NCBI GenBank assembly: GCA_945883505.1
Contig: CAMCXL010000005.1
Location: forward strand, 1 to 64,000
Length of the DNA stretch: 64,000 bases
Source: Rhodoluna limnophila
GTDB taxonomy: Bacteria > Actinomycetota > Actinomycetes > Actinomycetales > Microbacteriaceae
Reading direction: 5' to 3'
This document shows positions 16,632-25,928 of this stretch, piece by piece (positions within the stretch are counted from its first letter, which is position 1; each line of letters opens with the position of its first letter). The notes beneath the pieces were generated by a model that was given only the letters and a program-made list of their open reading frames with translations, did no database searches and was not told where the DNA came from. The translations under genes were made by a program, and so were the position numbers.

Positions 16632-17456
16632 CTATCCAGCAGGTGTTGCGTAGTCCGGAGCTGACTCCAACTCCCAGAACTCCTCAAGGGTCTTGATTCC
16701 CCTAGTTCTCATCTCAGTTGCCAGCTCAATCCCCACATATCTGAAGTGCCAAGGCTCGTACTGGAATCCAGTGATTGATCTGTATCCCTTCTGGTACCTA
16801 ATGATGAAGCCATGCTTATAAGCATTCTCCGCAAGCCACTTACCCCCAGCGGTCTTTCCAAAGCACACCATGATGACGCATCCCTGCCCCTGAACAGAGA
16901 AATCAGCTGCTAGACCCAGCTGATGCTCTGAGTGTCCTGGTCTTGCCGAAAGCTTCTCGGCTACCGCAAGTCCCCTAGCTGCCTTGGTCCTGTCATAAAG
17001 AGCCTTCTGGGTTTTGTATGTTCTGAAGCCGCTGTTCAAGATCAAGGTCCCCTCGCCTGCTTCAGCCATGGCAGCTGCCAGCGACTCTGTCGCTAGGGCA
17101 GCTTCGGAACGAAGCCTCAGGTTGAAGGGGTTTTGAACCTGGGGGTTTGGAAAGGCTGGAAAGACGAGGTTTTCTGGTTTGTATCGAAGCGGGGATATCT
17201 GCCGCTGCTTGTTCACCACCACCCAAAGGGAGCTTGCGTCGTCGATTGAGTACTGGGGTGGATTAAAAATGGTGACTGGCTCAGGTGTCACTTGATCAGC
17301 AATGTTCTGAATTGATTCAGGTAGCTGTGCTACCTGATCCGAAATCATTCTAGGAAGCCCGAAGACGCTAACTGCTCCAATAAGAAGTGCTGCAACAACC
17401 GAGAGAGTGATCAGGCGCCGCAGGCGCATGGATACTTTTTTGTTTGTGCGGGCCAT
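16632..17456 (-). CDS. D-alanyl-D-alanine carboxypeptidase, VanY/M15B type
   Basis: 274 residues. An N-terminal membrane anchor (residues about 12-32) is followed by an M15B zinc peptidase: SGFRTYKTQKALYD, the zinc-binding SEHQLGLAADF (His and Asp) and the second zinc site EPWHFRY. It would trim D-Ala-D-Ala from peptidoglycan stem peptides outside the cell. It is divergent from the thiamine transporter operon; the TPP riboswitch lies in the shared intergenic region but is on the opposite strand. Confidence 0.9.
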   Translation of the reverse strand: MARTNKKVSMRLRRLITLSVVAALLIGAVSVFGLPRMISDQVAQLPESIQNIADQVTPEPVTIFNPPQYSIDDASSLWVVVNKQRQISPLRYKPENLVFPAFPNPQVQNPFNLRLRSEAALATESLAAAMAEAGEGTLILNSGFRTYKTQKALYDRTKAARGLAVAEKLSARPGHSEHQLGLAADFSVQGQGCVIMVCFGKTAGGKWLAENAYKHGFIIRYQKGYRSITGFQYEPWHFRYVGIELATEMRTRGIKTLEEFWELESAPDYATPAG

Positions 17457-17510
17457 AGCCCCAGCCTAACTTTGCTTGCAATCTTTGCCTTGGAGCTTAG
17501 ACTTGGAAAC

Positions 17511-17646
<136 letters not shown>

Positions 17647-17649
17647 GAA

Positions 17650-18627
17650 ATGAAAAAACTACTTGCAGCACTCGCTGCATCCAGCCTGCTGCTAGCAGGC
17701 TGCGCACCAGCTGCCGAAGATTCGGCCAGCACCGCACCAATCAAGGTCACCCTGATTGCTCACGACTCTTTTGCCATCTCAGATGAATCAATCGCTGAGT
17801 TTGAACAGGCCTCAGGCTTTGAGCTCGAAATAATCCGAGCTGGGGATTCCGGGAGCCTCACCAACCGTTTGGTCTTAACAAAAGCATCTCCGATTGCCGA
17901 TGTTGTCTTCGGAATCGACAACACCTTCCGAGGTATTGCTGACGAGAATCAGATCATCGAGGGAGAGCTTCTTCCTGTTGACTTTGCCGATGTCTGCTTC
18001 AACTACGACAGGCTTTGGTTTGAAGAGCGTGGGCAAACACCACCGGCTTCTTGGCGAGACCTCACACAGCCAGAGTTTGAAGGTCTGACGGTTGTCACCA
18101 ACCCCCTGTCCTCGTCGCCAGGCCTTGCGTTCCTTGCCACCACAGTCTCGGCTTTTGGCGAGGATGGCTTCGAGGCTTTCTGGGCTGATCTTCGAGACAA
18201 CGGAGTCAAGGTCTCGGCCGGTTGGGAGGATGCTTACTTCACTTTATTTTCTGGATCTTCAGGAAATGGTCCTTACCCAATTGTTTTGAGCTACTGCTCA
18301 TCACCTGCTGCAGAGATCCGAGACAACGGTGAATCACAGACGGCTGCTTTGCTTGATGAGGGTTTCAGGCAAACAGAGTTCATCGGAATACTTGCCGGAG
18401 CATTAAACCCCGTTGGCGCTCAAGCATTGATTGATTTCTTGCTCTCCGAGTCGTTCCAGAGCACCATGCCAGGACTTATGTATGTGTATCCGGTGAACCA
18501 GGATGCAGCGATCCCTGCAGAGTGGTCTGAGTTTGGCCCAGCTGCAAGATCAACAATCGGTGAAGAACTAGACATTGCAGCAGGCAGAGAGTCTTGGCAA
18601 GCCAAGTGGGTAAGCATCTTTGAATAA
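17650..18627 (+). CDS. thiB: Thiamine ABC transporter substrate-binding lipoprotein (ThiB)
   Basis: 325 residues. Signal peptide with lipobox LLAGC, lipid-modified Cys18. The mature part is a type II periplasmic-binding fold starting KVTLIAHDSFAISDE, with SPIADVVFGIDNTF, typical of ThiB/TbpA. It captures thiamine outside the membrane. The TPP riboswitch directly upstream confirms the assignment. Its stop overlaps the thiP start by 8 nt. Confidence 0.93.
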   Translation: MKKLLAALAASSLLLAGCAPAAEDSASTAPIKVTLIAHDSFAISDESIAEFEQASGFELEIIRAGDSGSLTNRLVLTKASPIADVVFGIDNTFRGIADENQIIEGELLPVDFADVCFNYDRLWFEERGQTPPASWRDLTQPEFEGLTVVTNPLSSSPGLAFLATTVSAFGEDGFEAFWADLRDNGVKVSAGWEDAYFTLFSGSSGNGPYPIVLSYCSSPAAEIRDNGESQTAALLDEGFRQTEFIGILAGALNPVGAQALIDFLLSESFQSTMPGLMYVYPVNQDAAIPAEWSEFGPAARSTIGEELDIAAGRESWQAKWVSIFE

Positions 18628-20218
18628 AAAATTGCTCTGGGCACTACCGCTAACATTTGTTTCGGTTTTGTTCTACTGGCCAATCGCCCGCATAACCTCT
18701 ATAGGTTTTGCGGGTGATTGGTTGGCAACACTTGGTTCTGAAAAGAATCAGCAGATTATTTGGTTCACCCTCTGGCAAGCGGGTCTTTCAACGCTTGCAA
18801 CCCTGTTGATTGCTATCCCCGGCGCATACCTTCTCTACAGGAAGTCTTTCCGGGGACAGCTGGCTATTCGAGCGCTAATCACTGTTCCATTTGTGCTGCC
18901 GAGCATTGTGGTGGCGGTTGGCTTCACTGTGTTTCGAAACGTCCACGATTTCTGGATTGACCTAGGTTTTACCTTTTTGAGCGACCCCGTCTACTGGATC
19001 ATTTCAGCCCACGTCTTTGTGAACTACTCGATTGCCGTTAGAACAATAGGTGGTGTTTGGGCAACCATGGATTCGGAGATCGAGGAAGCAGCTGAACTTG
19101 ATGGTGCTGGCAGACTCAAGACCCTACTGGCCATCTCCCTCCCCCAGCTTCGCCCAGCAATCTTCTCAGCTGCTGCTCTTGTATTTTTGTTCTCAGCCAC
19201 AAGCTTTGGAATTGTTCTGGTTCTGGGCGGAGCCCAGGTTCAGACAATCGAAACCGCCATCTACTTCGCTGCCACACAGTTCCTGGATCTCGAGGGAGCT
19301 GCAGCACTTGTGCTGGTTCAGACCCTGATCACCGCAGCTGCCTTCCTGGTTGGTTCTTCGCTTGCCAAGGGCACCGTTGGCCTCGAGCAGGTCTTTGAGG
19401 GCTCCCCAAAGCCCAGAGTCGACCTTCGTGACCTACCGGCGACCTTGATTACTGCAGCAACCGTCATTGGCTTACTTGTTATGCCCATGCTTTTGGTGCT
19501 GGTTGAGGCCTTCCGAGTTGGTGATGGCTTTGGCCTCACAAACTTTGCAAACCTTTCTACACGCGGGGCGAGAGATCTCTTGAACATCTCTGTGCTGGAT
19601 GCTGCCGCGAATTCCCTTCGCAACATGTTGGTTGCTGCAAGCATCTCGTTCTTGCTTGGAACACTTATCTCCTGGCTACTGGTTCGAAGCAAAACCAAAT
19701 TGCTGGATTTGGTCTTTCTGGTACCCCTTGGTGTATCAAGCGTGGTGCTGGGGTTTGGGTTCTTGATTTCCTTTGACGCAAGCTGGTTCAATCTCAGGTC
19801 ATCATGGTTGATTGTCCCCCTGGCTCAAGCGCTGATTGCTTTACCGATGGTGATAAGGCTTGTTTACCCAGCGCTTGTCTCGATTGGCAAAGAGCCAATC
19901 GAGCAAGCGGGACTCGATGGAGCTTCCTCTTGGCAGATCTGGCGCTTTGTTGAATCAGGAATGATCAAGGGGGTTTTGCTTACTGCTCTTGGCTATGCAG
20001 CGATTATTTCTATTGGTGAATTTGGGGCAAGCAGTTTTCTGGCCTATGGTTCACAAGGGACAATCCCAACACTTCTATTCCGGCTTATTGCAAGACCGGG
20101 AGAGCAAAACTATGGGATGGCGATGGCGGTTTCCGCCATCCTCATTGCCTTTAGCTTTTTGGTTGTTTACCTGACCAGTCGACAAGCTCGTACCTTACGC
20201 CTTCAAGCCTCTGCTTAA
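18620..20218 (+). CDS. thiP: Thiamine ABC transporter permease (ThiP)
   Basis: 532 residues from a TTG start overlapping the end of thiB. About 12 membrane segments in two homologous halves, each with an ABC permease EAA loop (EEAAELDGAGRLKTLLAISLP in the first half, EQAGLDGASSWQIWRFVE in the second) typical of fused ThiP/FbpB permeases. The usual third gene thiQ (ATPase) is not present: the next gene is a convergent DNA methylase overlapping thiP by 68 nt. The ATPase must come from elsewhere. Confidence 0.93.
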   Translation: MNKKLLWALPLTFVSVLFYWPIARITSIGFAGDWLATLGSEKNQQIIWFTLWQAGLSTLATLLIAIPGAYLLYRKSFRGQLAIRALITVPFVLPSIVVAVGFTVFRNVHDFWIDLGFTFLSDPVYWIISAHVFVNYSIAVRTIGGVWATMDSEIEEAAELDGAGRLKTLLAISLPQLRPAIFSAAALVFLFSATSFGIVLVLGGAQVQTIETAIYFAATQFLDLEGAAALVLVQTLITAAAFLVGSSLAKGTVGLEQVFEGSPKPRVDLRDLPATLITAATVIGLLVMPMLLVLVEAFRVGDGFGLTNFANLSTRGARDLLNISVLDAAANSLRNMLVAASISFLLGTLISWLLVRSKTKLLDLVFLVPLGVSSVVLGFGFLISFDASWFNLRSSWLIVPLAQALIALPMVIRLVYPALVSIGKEPIEQAGLDGASSWQIWRFVESGMIKGVLLTALGYAAIISIGEFGASSFLAYGSQGTIPTLLFRLIARPGEQNYGMAMAVSAILIAFSFLVVYLTSRQARTLRLQASA

Positions 20219-21029
20219 TAACCTCCAGCGCCTCGGGGTTTTGATCAACCAGCAAGAACTTTCTATTCAGCAGGTTCGCCACCACACCAGTTGTTCCAGA
20301 CCCTGCAAAAAAGTCCAACACAACATCGCCTTCTTTGCTGCTTGCCTGAATGATTCTTCGGAGTATTCCAATTGGCTTCTGGGTTGGATAACCGGTCTTT
20401 TCTTTCCCTGTAGGGGAAACAATTGTGTGCCACCAGACATCGGTAGGTAATTTGCCTTTGGCAACCTTTTCTTCTGTCACAAGACCAGGAGCCATGTATG
20501 GCTCCCTATCAACAGTCTCTGAGTCGAAGTAGTACTTCTTTGGGTCCTTCACAAACACCAAAATGGTGTCGTGCTTGGCTGGCCAGCGGGATTTGGACTT
20601 GCCTCCGTAGTCGTAGGCCCAGATGATTTCATTCAAGAAACAATCTGGCCCGAACAGGGCATCAAGTAGGACCTTGGCATAGTGAGACTCACGGTAGTCC
20701 AAGTGCAGATACAGAGTGCCCGTTGATTTCAAGACTCTCTTTGCTTCCTCGAGCCTTGGCTCGAGGAAGGCCCAGTAGTCAACGAACTGGTCGTCATATG
20801 AAAGAACTTGAGACCTGACGGTCTCGTATCTTTTGCCCTTGAAGCCAATGCGGTCACCCTCGTCGTTTCGACGGGTGGTTTCTTTAGATCTTTGCTGGGA
20901 TCTGCCGGTGTTAAAAGGCGGGTCTATGTAAATCAAATCGACAGACTCAGTCGGAATAGACTTCAAAACAGCAAGGTTATCCCCGAGATAGACAGTGTTT
21001 TCGTGCTGTGTTTGATTTGTCTCGGTCAC
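20151..21029 (-). CDS. Orphan DNA methyltransferase, beta class (N6_N4_Mtase)
   Basis: About 292 residues from the GTG at 21029; an upstream ATG at 21083 would only read through the start of the divergent GNAT gene. Motif IV DLIYIDPPFNTGRSQ lies near the N-terminus and motif I DFFAGSGTTGVVA near the C-terminus, the beta-class order of N6-adenine or N4-cytosine DNA methylases. No restriction endonuclease gene is adjacent. TAATCT 8 nt upstream of the GTG could be a -10 box of a leaderless promoter. It overlaps convergent thiP by 68 nt. Recognition site unknown; it could be regulatory or a remnant restriction-modification gene. Confidence 0.88.
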   Translation of the reverse strand: MTETNQTQHENTVYLGDNLAVLKSIPTESVDLIYIDPPFNTGRSQQRSKETTRRNDEGDRIGFKGKRYETVRSQVLSYDDQFVDYWAFLEPRLEEAKRVLKSTGTLYLHLDYRESHYAKVLLDALFGPDCFLNEIIWAYDYGGKSKSRWPAKHDTILVFVKDPKKYYFDSETVDREPYMAPGLVTEEKVAKGKLPTDVWWHTIVSPTGKEKTGYPTQKPIGILRRIIQASSKEGDVVLDFFAGSGTTGVVANLLNRKFLLVDQNPEALEVIKQRLEGVRYELVDWSGKQPKS

Positions 21030-21047
21030 AAGGGAAAGATTAACACC

Positions 21048-21380
21048 ATGGAACCCAAAGTCATCCACAACCAAGAAGCTCATCGGTATGAGCTTTGGCT
21101 AGAGGACAAGCGAATCGGCCTTGCCGATTACGCTTCTGTGCCTGGGGAGAGACACTTTGTTCATACCGAAGTTGACCCCTCTTTCCAGAACAAGGGCTAC
21201 GCGGCCGATCTCATGCGTGAAGCTCTGGCTGATGTGAAGGCCAACTCAAAGGACAGGGTTGTCCCGGTGTGCTCGTACGTAGTTATGTATATGAAGCGTC
21301 ACCCTGAGACCCATGATTTGTTGAAGGGTTCAATCGAAGAAGCAGTTGCTGCTTGCCGTTGGCCTGGAGCTAGAAGCTAA
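21048..21380 (+). CDS. GNAT-family N-acetyltransferase, small YidJ-like
   Basis: 110 residues from ATG 21048, with AGGGAAAG upstream. It has the compact Gtn/GCN5-related domain: KVIHNQEAHRYELWLEDKRIGLADY, the acetyl-CoA loop VDPSFQNKGYAADLMREAL, and VVPVCSYVVMYMKRHPE. This is the pattern of the small YjdJ-type acetyltransferases. Substrate unknown. It is divergent from the DNA methylase with little or no intergenic space. Confidence 0.85.
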   Translation: MEPKVIHNQEAHRYELWLEDKRIGLADYASVPGERHFVHTEVDPSFQNKGYAADLMREALADVKANSKDRVVPVCSYVVMYMKRHPETHDLLKGSIEEAVAACRWPGARS

Positions 21381-21388
21381 TTGGCTTT

Positions 21389-22252
21389 CTAGCCAATCCT
21401 CTTGTTGACCCACTCAACAAGATCCCCAATAATGGCTTCCTTGTTTAGTTCGTTATAGATCTCGTGTCTGCACTCGTGGTACACAAACAACTCAATGTCG
21501 TCAATGCCAGCGTTTTTCCTATAGGCCTCAACCAGTGCTTTGTTTGAGTACTCGCCACCGATTGGATCGGCTTCGCCGACCTGGACCAAGATTGGAAGAT
21601 CTGTCCTTATCTCTTTGGAAGGTGTTCCAAACATCTGCAGAGAGTTCTTGATTCCAAGGACCTGTGCTGCGGCAGCTAAGAAGGTAAGTGGGTCGGCAAC
21701 GAACTTGTTCTGAATCTCAACATCCCTTGATAGCCACTCGTAACCGGTTGACCCAGGAAGTTTCTTCCAAACCTTGTTGAAATCCCCGGTTGCAAGATAG
21801 CCCGGCATTGTCAAAGCAGAACCTGAGAGCACAACAGCGTCATACATATCCGAGTGCTTGTTTATGAGCTTCTGCGCAATAAAGGATCCCCAGCTGTGTC
21901 CAAGAAGAACAAGTGGTTGGTTTGGGTTTTCGGACTTTATCAGCTTTGAAAAGTCAGCCACCTGTTTGTAGGTGGCCTTCATGCCGCCAGGTCCTAAGTT
22001 TCCAAGTCTCTTGATTTGCTTGTTCTCAAGCTGCTTCACACCGGTCTGTCCGTGACCTCTGTGGTCATCGGCATAGACACTAAAGCCTGCTCTATTTAGA
22101 GTTGCTGCCATCAGGTCATACCTTCTGGCGTGCTCGCCAAGACCGTGGGCTATCTGGATTACTGCCTTTGGTTCTGCTACCGGCCACTCGTAGAACATGA
22201 TCTCGACCCCAAAGTCATCTTTGAAGGTTCTCTTGATTGGAAGATCTGTCAT
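21389..22252 (-). CDS. Alpha/beta hydrolase, monoacylglycerol-lipase type
   Basis: 287 residues. Serine hydrolase fold: oxyanion region IQIAHGLGEHARRYD, nucleophile elbow GHSWGS, acid Asp in QVGEADPIGG and catalytic His in YHECRHEIYNEL. The layout matches the Hydrolase_4/lysophospholipase (PldB/MGLL) group, probably cleaving monoacylglycerols or lysolipids in the cytoplasm. No signal peptide. Confidence 0.85.
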   Translation of the reverse strand: MTDLPIKRTFKDDFGVEIMFYEWPVAEPKAVIQIAHGLGEHARRYDLMAATLNRAGFSVYADDHRGHGQTGVKQLENKQIKRLGNLGPGGMKATYKQVADFSKLIKSENPNQPLVLLGHSWGSFIAQKLINKHSDMYDAVVLSGSALTMPGYLATGDFNKVWKKLPGSTGYEWLSRDVEIQNKFVADPLTFLAAAAQVLGIKNSLQMFGTPSKEIRTDLPILVQVGEADPIGGEYSNKALVEAYRKNAGIDDIELFVYHECRHEIYNELNKEAIIGDLVEWVNKRIG

Positions 22253-22332
22253 TGGTCTGGCCTTTTCTATTGTCTAGTTGGTGCTGGTCAAAGTCTGTCG
22301 CAAAAAGCTAGGGCTTGGTTAGCCCTGATTGG

Positions 22333-22881
22333 TTAGTCCCAGCTGCTTGGAGCTGGTTCTTTGCCCTTTGGCAAAGAAGAGGCTTTGGACCAGGCAAGAA
22401 CCCAATCGGGGAGCTTAGGGATGGGGCCTGTCCAAGGGGTCACGCTAAAGATGTCCTCTGGTGTCACAATGCCCCTGGGGCGCTTCAGGAACCTAATTCG
22501 AACAATTGCCCGAGCGTACACCTCACCCTTGACAACAAATCTTTGCTCAAAATAGAAAGCCTCATCGGTCCAACCGATGACCTTGCTCTCTAGATCAAAG
22601 ACTTGCCAGAGCTTGAGGGATTTTCTAAAGGTGACGTTCTCGGCAACCACAACCGGATACCAGCCGATCTTTTTCCACTTGTTCCAAATACCGGTTCGCT
22701 TGCCATGGTCGTATCTTCCTAGATCCAACAGGGTCAAGAACACACCGTTATTCATGTGTGCGTAGATGTCTAGATCGGTGGGCCATACTCGAAAGCGCCT
22801 TACGGCAACTTCATGAATTTGTAAGGGTTTTCTTGTTCGCCAGCTAAAAAGCTGAACAATAAGTCTTAGCCAAAGTTTCAA
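22333..22881 (-). CDS. Acyl-CoA thioesterase-like, hotdog fold (Them6-like)
   Basis: 182 residues. WPTDLDIYAHMNNGVFLTLLDLGR is the hotdog helix of 4HBT thioesterases, followed by strands YFEQRFVVKGEVYARAIVRI. It resembles Them6/YbgC-type enzymes that cleave acyl-CoA. Catalytic identity rests on the Asp in the helix. It is one of several lipid-metabolism genes in the window; no tight operon with them. Confidence 0.75.
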   Translation of the reverse strand: MKLWLRLIVQLFSWRTRKPLQIHEVAVRRFRVWPTDLDIYAHMNNGVFLTLLDLGRYDHGKRTGIWNKWKKIGWYPVVVAENVTFRKSLKLWQVFDLESKVIGWTDEAFYFEQRFVVKGEVYARAIVRIRFLKRPRGIVTPEDIFSVTPWTGPIPKLPDWVLAWSKASSLPKGKEPAPSSWD

Positions 22882-22913
22882 TTACCTAATTCCCCACTTA
22901 TGCAAATCTTGAA

Positions 22914-24893
22914 CTACCAAATGCTCACACGCTTGGGTTCATCCAACCAGAGCTTATCTTCAGCGGTTAGGTTGAACGCCTCATAGAACGCGTCGATGTT
23001 TCGAACAATCTGGTTGCACCTAAATTCCGGCGGTGAGTGTGGGTCGGTTGCAAGTCGCTGCAAGACAATCTCATCGCGTCCCTTGGTTCGCCAGGCTGCT
23101 GCCCAAGACAAGAACAATCTCTGCTCAGGAGTTAGTCCATCGATGGGGCCAAGTTCGTTGCCTACCGCCTTCTGATCTTCGGCATACATGAGGTATGCCT
23201 TGTAAGCGATACCAAGTCCACCCAAGTCACCGATGTTCTCACCGATGGTGAGCTCGCCGTTGACTTTGTTCTCATCCGGTAATTGCTCGGGAGACAATTC
23301 ATTGAACTGCGAGATAAGACTCGCAGTTCTTTCCTCAAACGCCTTGCGGTCAGCATCTGACCACCAGCTGATCAGTGCTCCGTCGCCGTCATACTTTGAT
23401 CCCTGGTCGTCAAAGCCGTGACCGATCTCGTGTCCGATGACGGCACCGATTGCTCCGAAGTTCACAGCGTCGTCGGCTTCTAAAGAGAAAAACGGCGGCT
23501 GCAAGATTGCAGCCGGGAAAACAATCTCGTTGAACCCCGGGTTGTAATAAGCGTTTACGGTCTGCGGGGTCATGAACCACTCGTCACGATCGATTGGCGA
23601 GCCGATTTTTTTCATCTCGCGGTCTAGTCCCCACGAAGTCACGCGCTTAACGTTGCCAACCAAATCATTGCGGTCAATGACGATGCTGGAGTAGTCCTTC
23701 CACTTCACCGGATACCCGATCTTTGGTGTGAACTTTTGTAATTTCACTAGCGCCTTGGCTTTTGTCTCATCGCTCATCCAAGGAAGCTCTTCAATGCTTT
23801 CTCGGTAAGCCTTGATCAGATACTCAACCAGCTCATCCATCTTGGCTTTTGCCTCAGGCGGGTAGTACTTCTCGACGTAAATCTTTCCAACCGCCTCACC
23901 CAAAGAACCCTCAACAAGAGACACCGCTCGCTTCCAGCGAGCGCGGTTCACCGGTGCACCGGTCAACTTGGTTCCATAGAACGCAAATCTTTCATCAACA
24001 AAGTCCTTGGACAAATAAGCAGCCTTCGAGGAAATCACATTCCAGCTCATCCAGGTCTTTAGCCCATCAAGGTTGTCTTCTGAATAAACAGTGCCAAGTC
24101 CTTCGAAGAAGGACGGCATCATCACAATCGACTCTTCTAGGACTTTTTTGTCTACACCCGACCCCTCAAACCACAAGTTCCAATCAAAGGTTGGGGTGAG
24201 TACTTGGAGCTCAGAGAACTTGGTTGGGTTATTGGTCTTGTCAGCGTCGCGGGTAGCGACGTTGTCCCAGTGCTTTGAGGCAAGTGTTGTCTCAAACTCA
24301 ACTACTGTTTTGGCTGCAGCCTCCGCCGTCTGTTTGTCTAAGCCAGCGAGTGCAAACATGTTTGCAACGTGCACCTCATAGGCAGCCAGGATCTCTTTGT
24401 GCTTTTCCTCGCGGTAGTAAGCCTCGTCAGGAAGACCTAGTCCTCCCTGGTAAAGGTTTATTTGGTATCTGGAGGGGTTATTCGGATCGTTATCGACATA
24501 CATCCCGAAGATGCCGCTGGTTCCGGTTCTTTCGAATTCTCCAAGCAGTCTGGTGGCTTCGGATAAAGAAGTAAGCGCACTTACCTTCTCCAGATCTTCC
24601 CTGATTGGTTCAGCGCCAAGTTTGTTGGCTCTTTCCTCATCGAGGAAAGAGGCAAATAGATCTCCAATTTGCTGGCTCACGCCAGGCTTGGGGTTAGCGG
24701 AAGCTTCTTCAAGAATGAGCTTGACGGCCTCTTCGGAGGCATCGGCAAGCATATGAAAGCTTCCGTAGATCGCCTTATCCTCAGGGATCTCAGTGTTATC
24801 GAGCCAGGGGCCATTCACGTGCCTGAAAAGGTCGTCCTGGGCCCTTGTTTTGGGGTCAAAGGAGGAAGTGTCGATGCCTGGGGAGGGTTTCAT
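22914..24893 (-). CDS. pepO: M13-family zinc metallopeptidase (PepO/neprilysin-like)
   Basis: 659 residues. Zinc-binding HEIGH in IGHEIGHGFDDQGSKYDGDG and the third ligand and catalytic partner in ENIGDLGGLGIAYKAY; the N-terminal half has the Peptidase_M13_N pattern. No signal peptide is seen (start DTSSFDPKTRAQDDLFRHVNG), as in other actinobacterial PepO proteins that may act in the cytoplasm. It degrades short peptides. ATG start agrees with the family. Confidence 0.93.
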   Translation of the reverse strand: MKPSPGIDTSSFDPKTRAQDDLFRHVNGPWLDNTEIPEDKAIYGSFHMLADASEEAVKLILEEASANPKPGVSQQIGDLFASFLDEERANKLGAEPIREDLEKVSALTSLSEATRLLGEFERTGTSGIFGMYVDNDPNNPSRYQINLYQGGLGLPDEAYYREEKHKEILAAYEVHVANMFALAGLDKQTAEAAAKTVVEFETTLASKHWDNVATRDADKTNNPTKFSELQVLTPTFDWNLWFEGSGVDKKVLEESIVMMPSFFEGLGTVYSEDNLDGLKTWMSWNVISSKAAYLSKDFVDERFAFYGTKLTGAPVNRARWKRAVSLVEGSLGEAVGKIYVEKYYPPEAKAKMDELVEYLIKAYRESIEELPWMSDETKAKALVKLQKFTPKIGYPVKWKDYSSIVIDRNDLVGNVKRVTSWGLDREMKKIGSPIDRDEWFMTPQTVNAYYNPGFNEIVFPAAILQPPFFSLEADDAVNFGAIGAVIGHEIGHGFDDQGSKYDGDGALISWWSDADRKAFEERTASLISQFNELSPEQLPDENKVNGELTIGENIGDLGGLGIAYKAYLMYAEDQKAVGNELGPIDGLTPEQRLFLSWAAAWRTKGRDEIVLQRLATDPHSPPEFRCNQIVRNIDAFYEAFNLTAEDKLWLDEPKRVSIW

Positions 24894-24932
24894 CCCTTTA
24901 TCCTAGAAGACTCCTGACGCTAAGATTTTTTT

Positions 24933-25844
24933 GTGTCCCTGCAAAAAATCATCCTTTACTACGGCTTCGCTCCTCTCGAGGACCCGGAAGCTGTAAGGCT
25001 ATGGCAGCGCACGCTTTGTGAATCTTTAGGTCTAAAGGGAAGAATCTTAATCTCGAAGCACGGCATCAATGGAACCCTCGGTGGTGACATGGAAGCACTC
25101 AAGAGATACACCCGCGCCACCAAAGAATTCCCTGGCTTTAGAAAGATTGACTTTAAGTGGTCCGAAGGAACCGGTAACGACTTCCCAAGACTTCGCGTTC
25201 GAGTCCGAAATGAACTGGTTGCCTTCGGAGCTCCGGAGGAGCTCGAGGTTGGACCAAAGGGCGTCATCGGCGGCGGCAAACACCTAAAGCCCGAAGAGGT
25301 GAACCAGTTGGTTCAAGACCGCGGCGATGAAGTTGTGTTCTTCGATGGAAGAAATGCTTTTGAGGCCAAGATCGGCAAGTTCAAAAACGCGGTCGTTCCC
25401 GAGGTTGAGACAACCCACGACTTTGTGAAAGAAATAGAGTCTGGCAAGTATGACCACCTCAAGGACAAGCCAATCGTCACTTACTGCACCGGAGGCATCC
25501 GCTGCGAGGTTCTCTCGGTCGCCATGAAAAACCGCGGTTTCCAAGAGGTTTACCAGATCAAGGGTGGCATCGTTCGCTACGGCGAGAAGTTCGGGGACAA
25601 GGGTCTTTGGGAAGGGTCACTATATGTATTTGATGACCGCATGAAGATGGACTTTTCTCCTGAGGTAAAAACCATTGGGGAGTGTGAGGCATGCGGTGGA
25701 AAGACCAGTAACTTCCGCGACTGTGCTTCTCTTGCCTGCCGAGATCTAGTTCTACTCTGTGATTCCTGCGTTGAAGAACCTTCTAACTTGGCATGCAAGC
25801 CAGAACACACCAGGGGTAAGCGCATTGGGGCAACTGTCGGTTAG
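24933..25844 (+). CDS. trhO: tRNA uridine-34 hydroxylase (TrhO, rhodanese-like)
   Basis: 303 residues from a GTG start. N-terminal UPF0176 domain, central rhodanese with the active Cys in [13 protein letters not shown], and a C-terminal Cys-rich zinc-ribbon-like part ([23 protein letters not shown]...CDSC). The family makes 5-hydroxyuridine at tRNA position 34 in an oxygen-dependent reaction. Divergent from pepO. Confidence 0.9.
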   Translation: MSLQKIILYYGFAPLEDPEAVRLWQRTLCESLGLKGRILISKHGINGTLGGDMEALKRYTRATKEFPGFRKIDFKWSEGTGNDFPRLRVRVRNELVAFGAPEELEVGPKGVIGGGKHLKPEEVNQLVQDRGDEVVFFDGRNAFEAKIGKFKNAVVPEVETTHDFVKEIESGKYDHLKDKPIVTYCTGGIRCEVLSVAMKNRGFQEVYQIKGGIVRYGEKFGDKGLWEGSLYVFDDRMKMDFSPEVKTIGECEACGGKTSNFRDCASLACRDLVLLCDSCVEEPSNLACKPEHTRGKRIGATVG

Positions 25845-25928
25845 GACAGCAACAAAGCTTTCTTTGGTGTTTCACTGATTTCGCACTTAACCTAATTTCA
25901 CTGCCCCCCTAGACGATTGGTTCTATAA

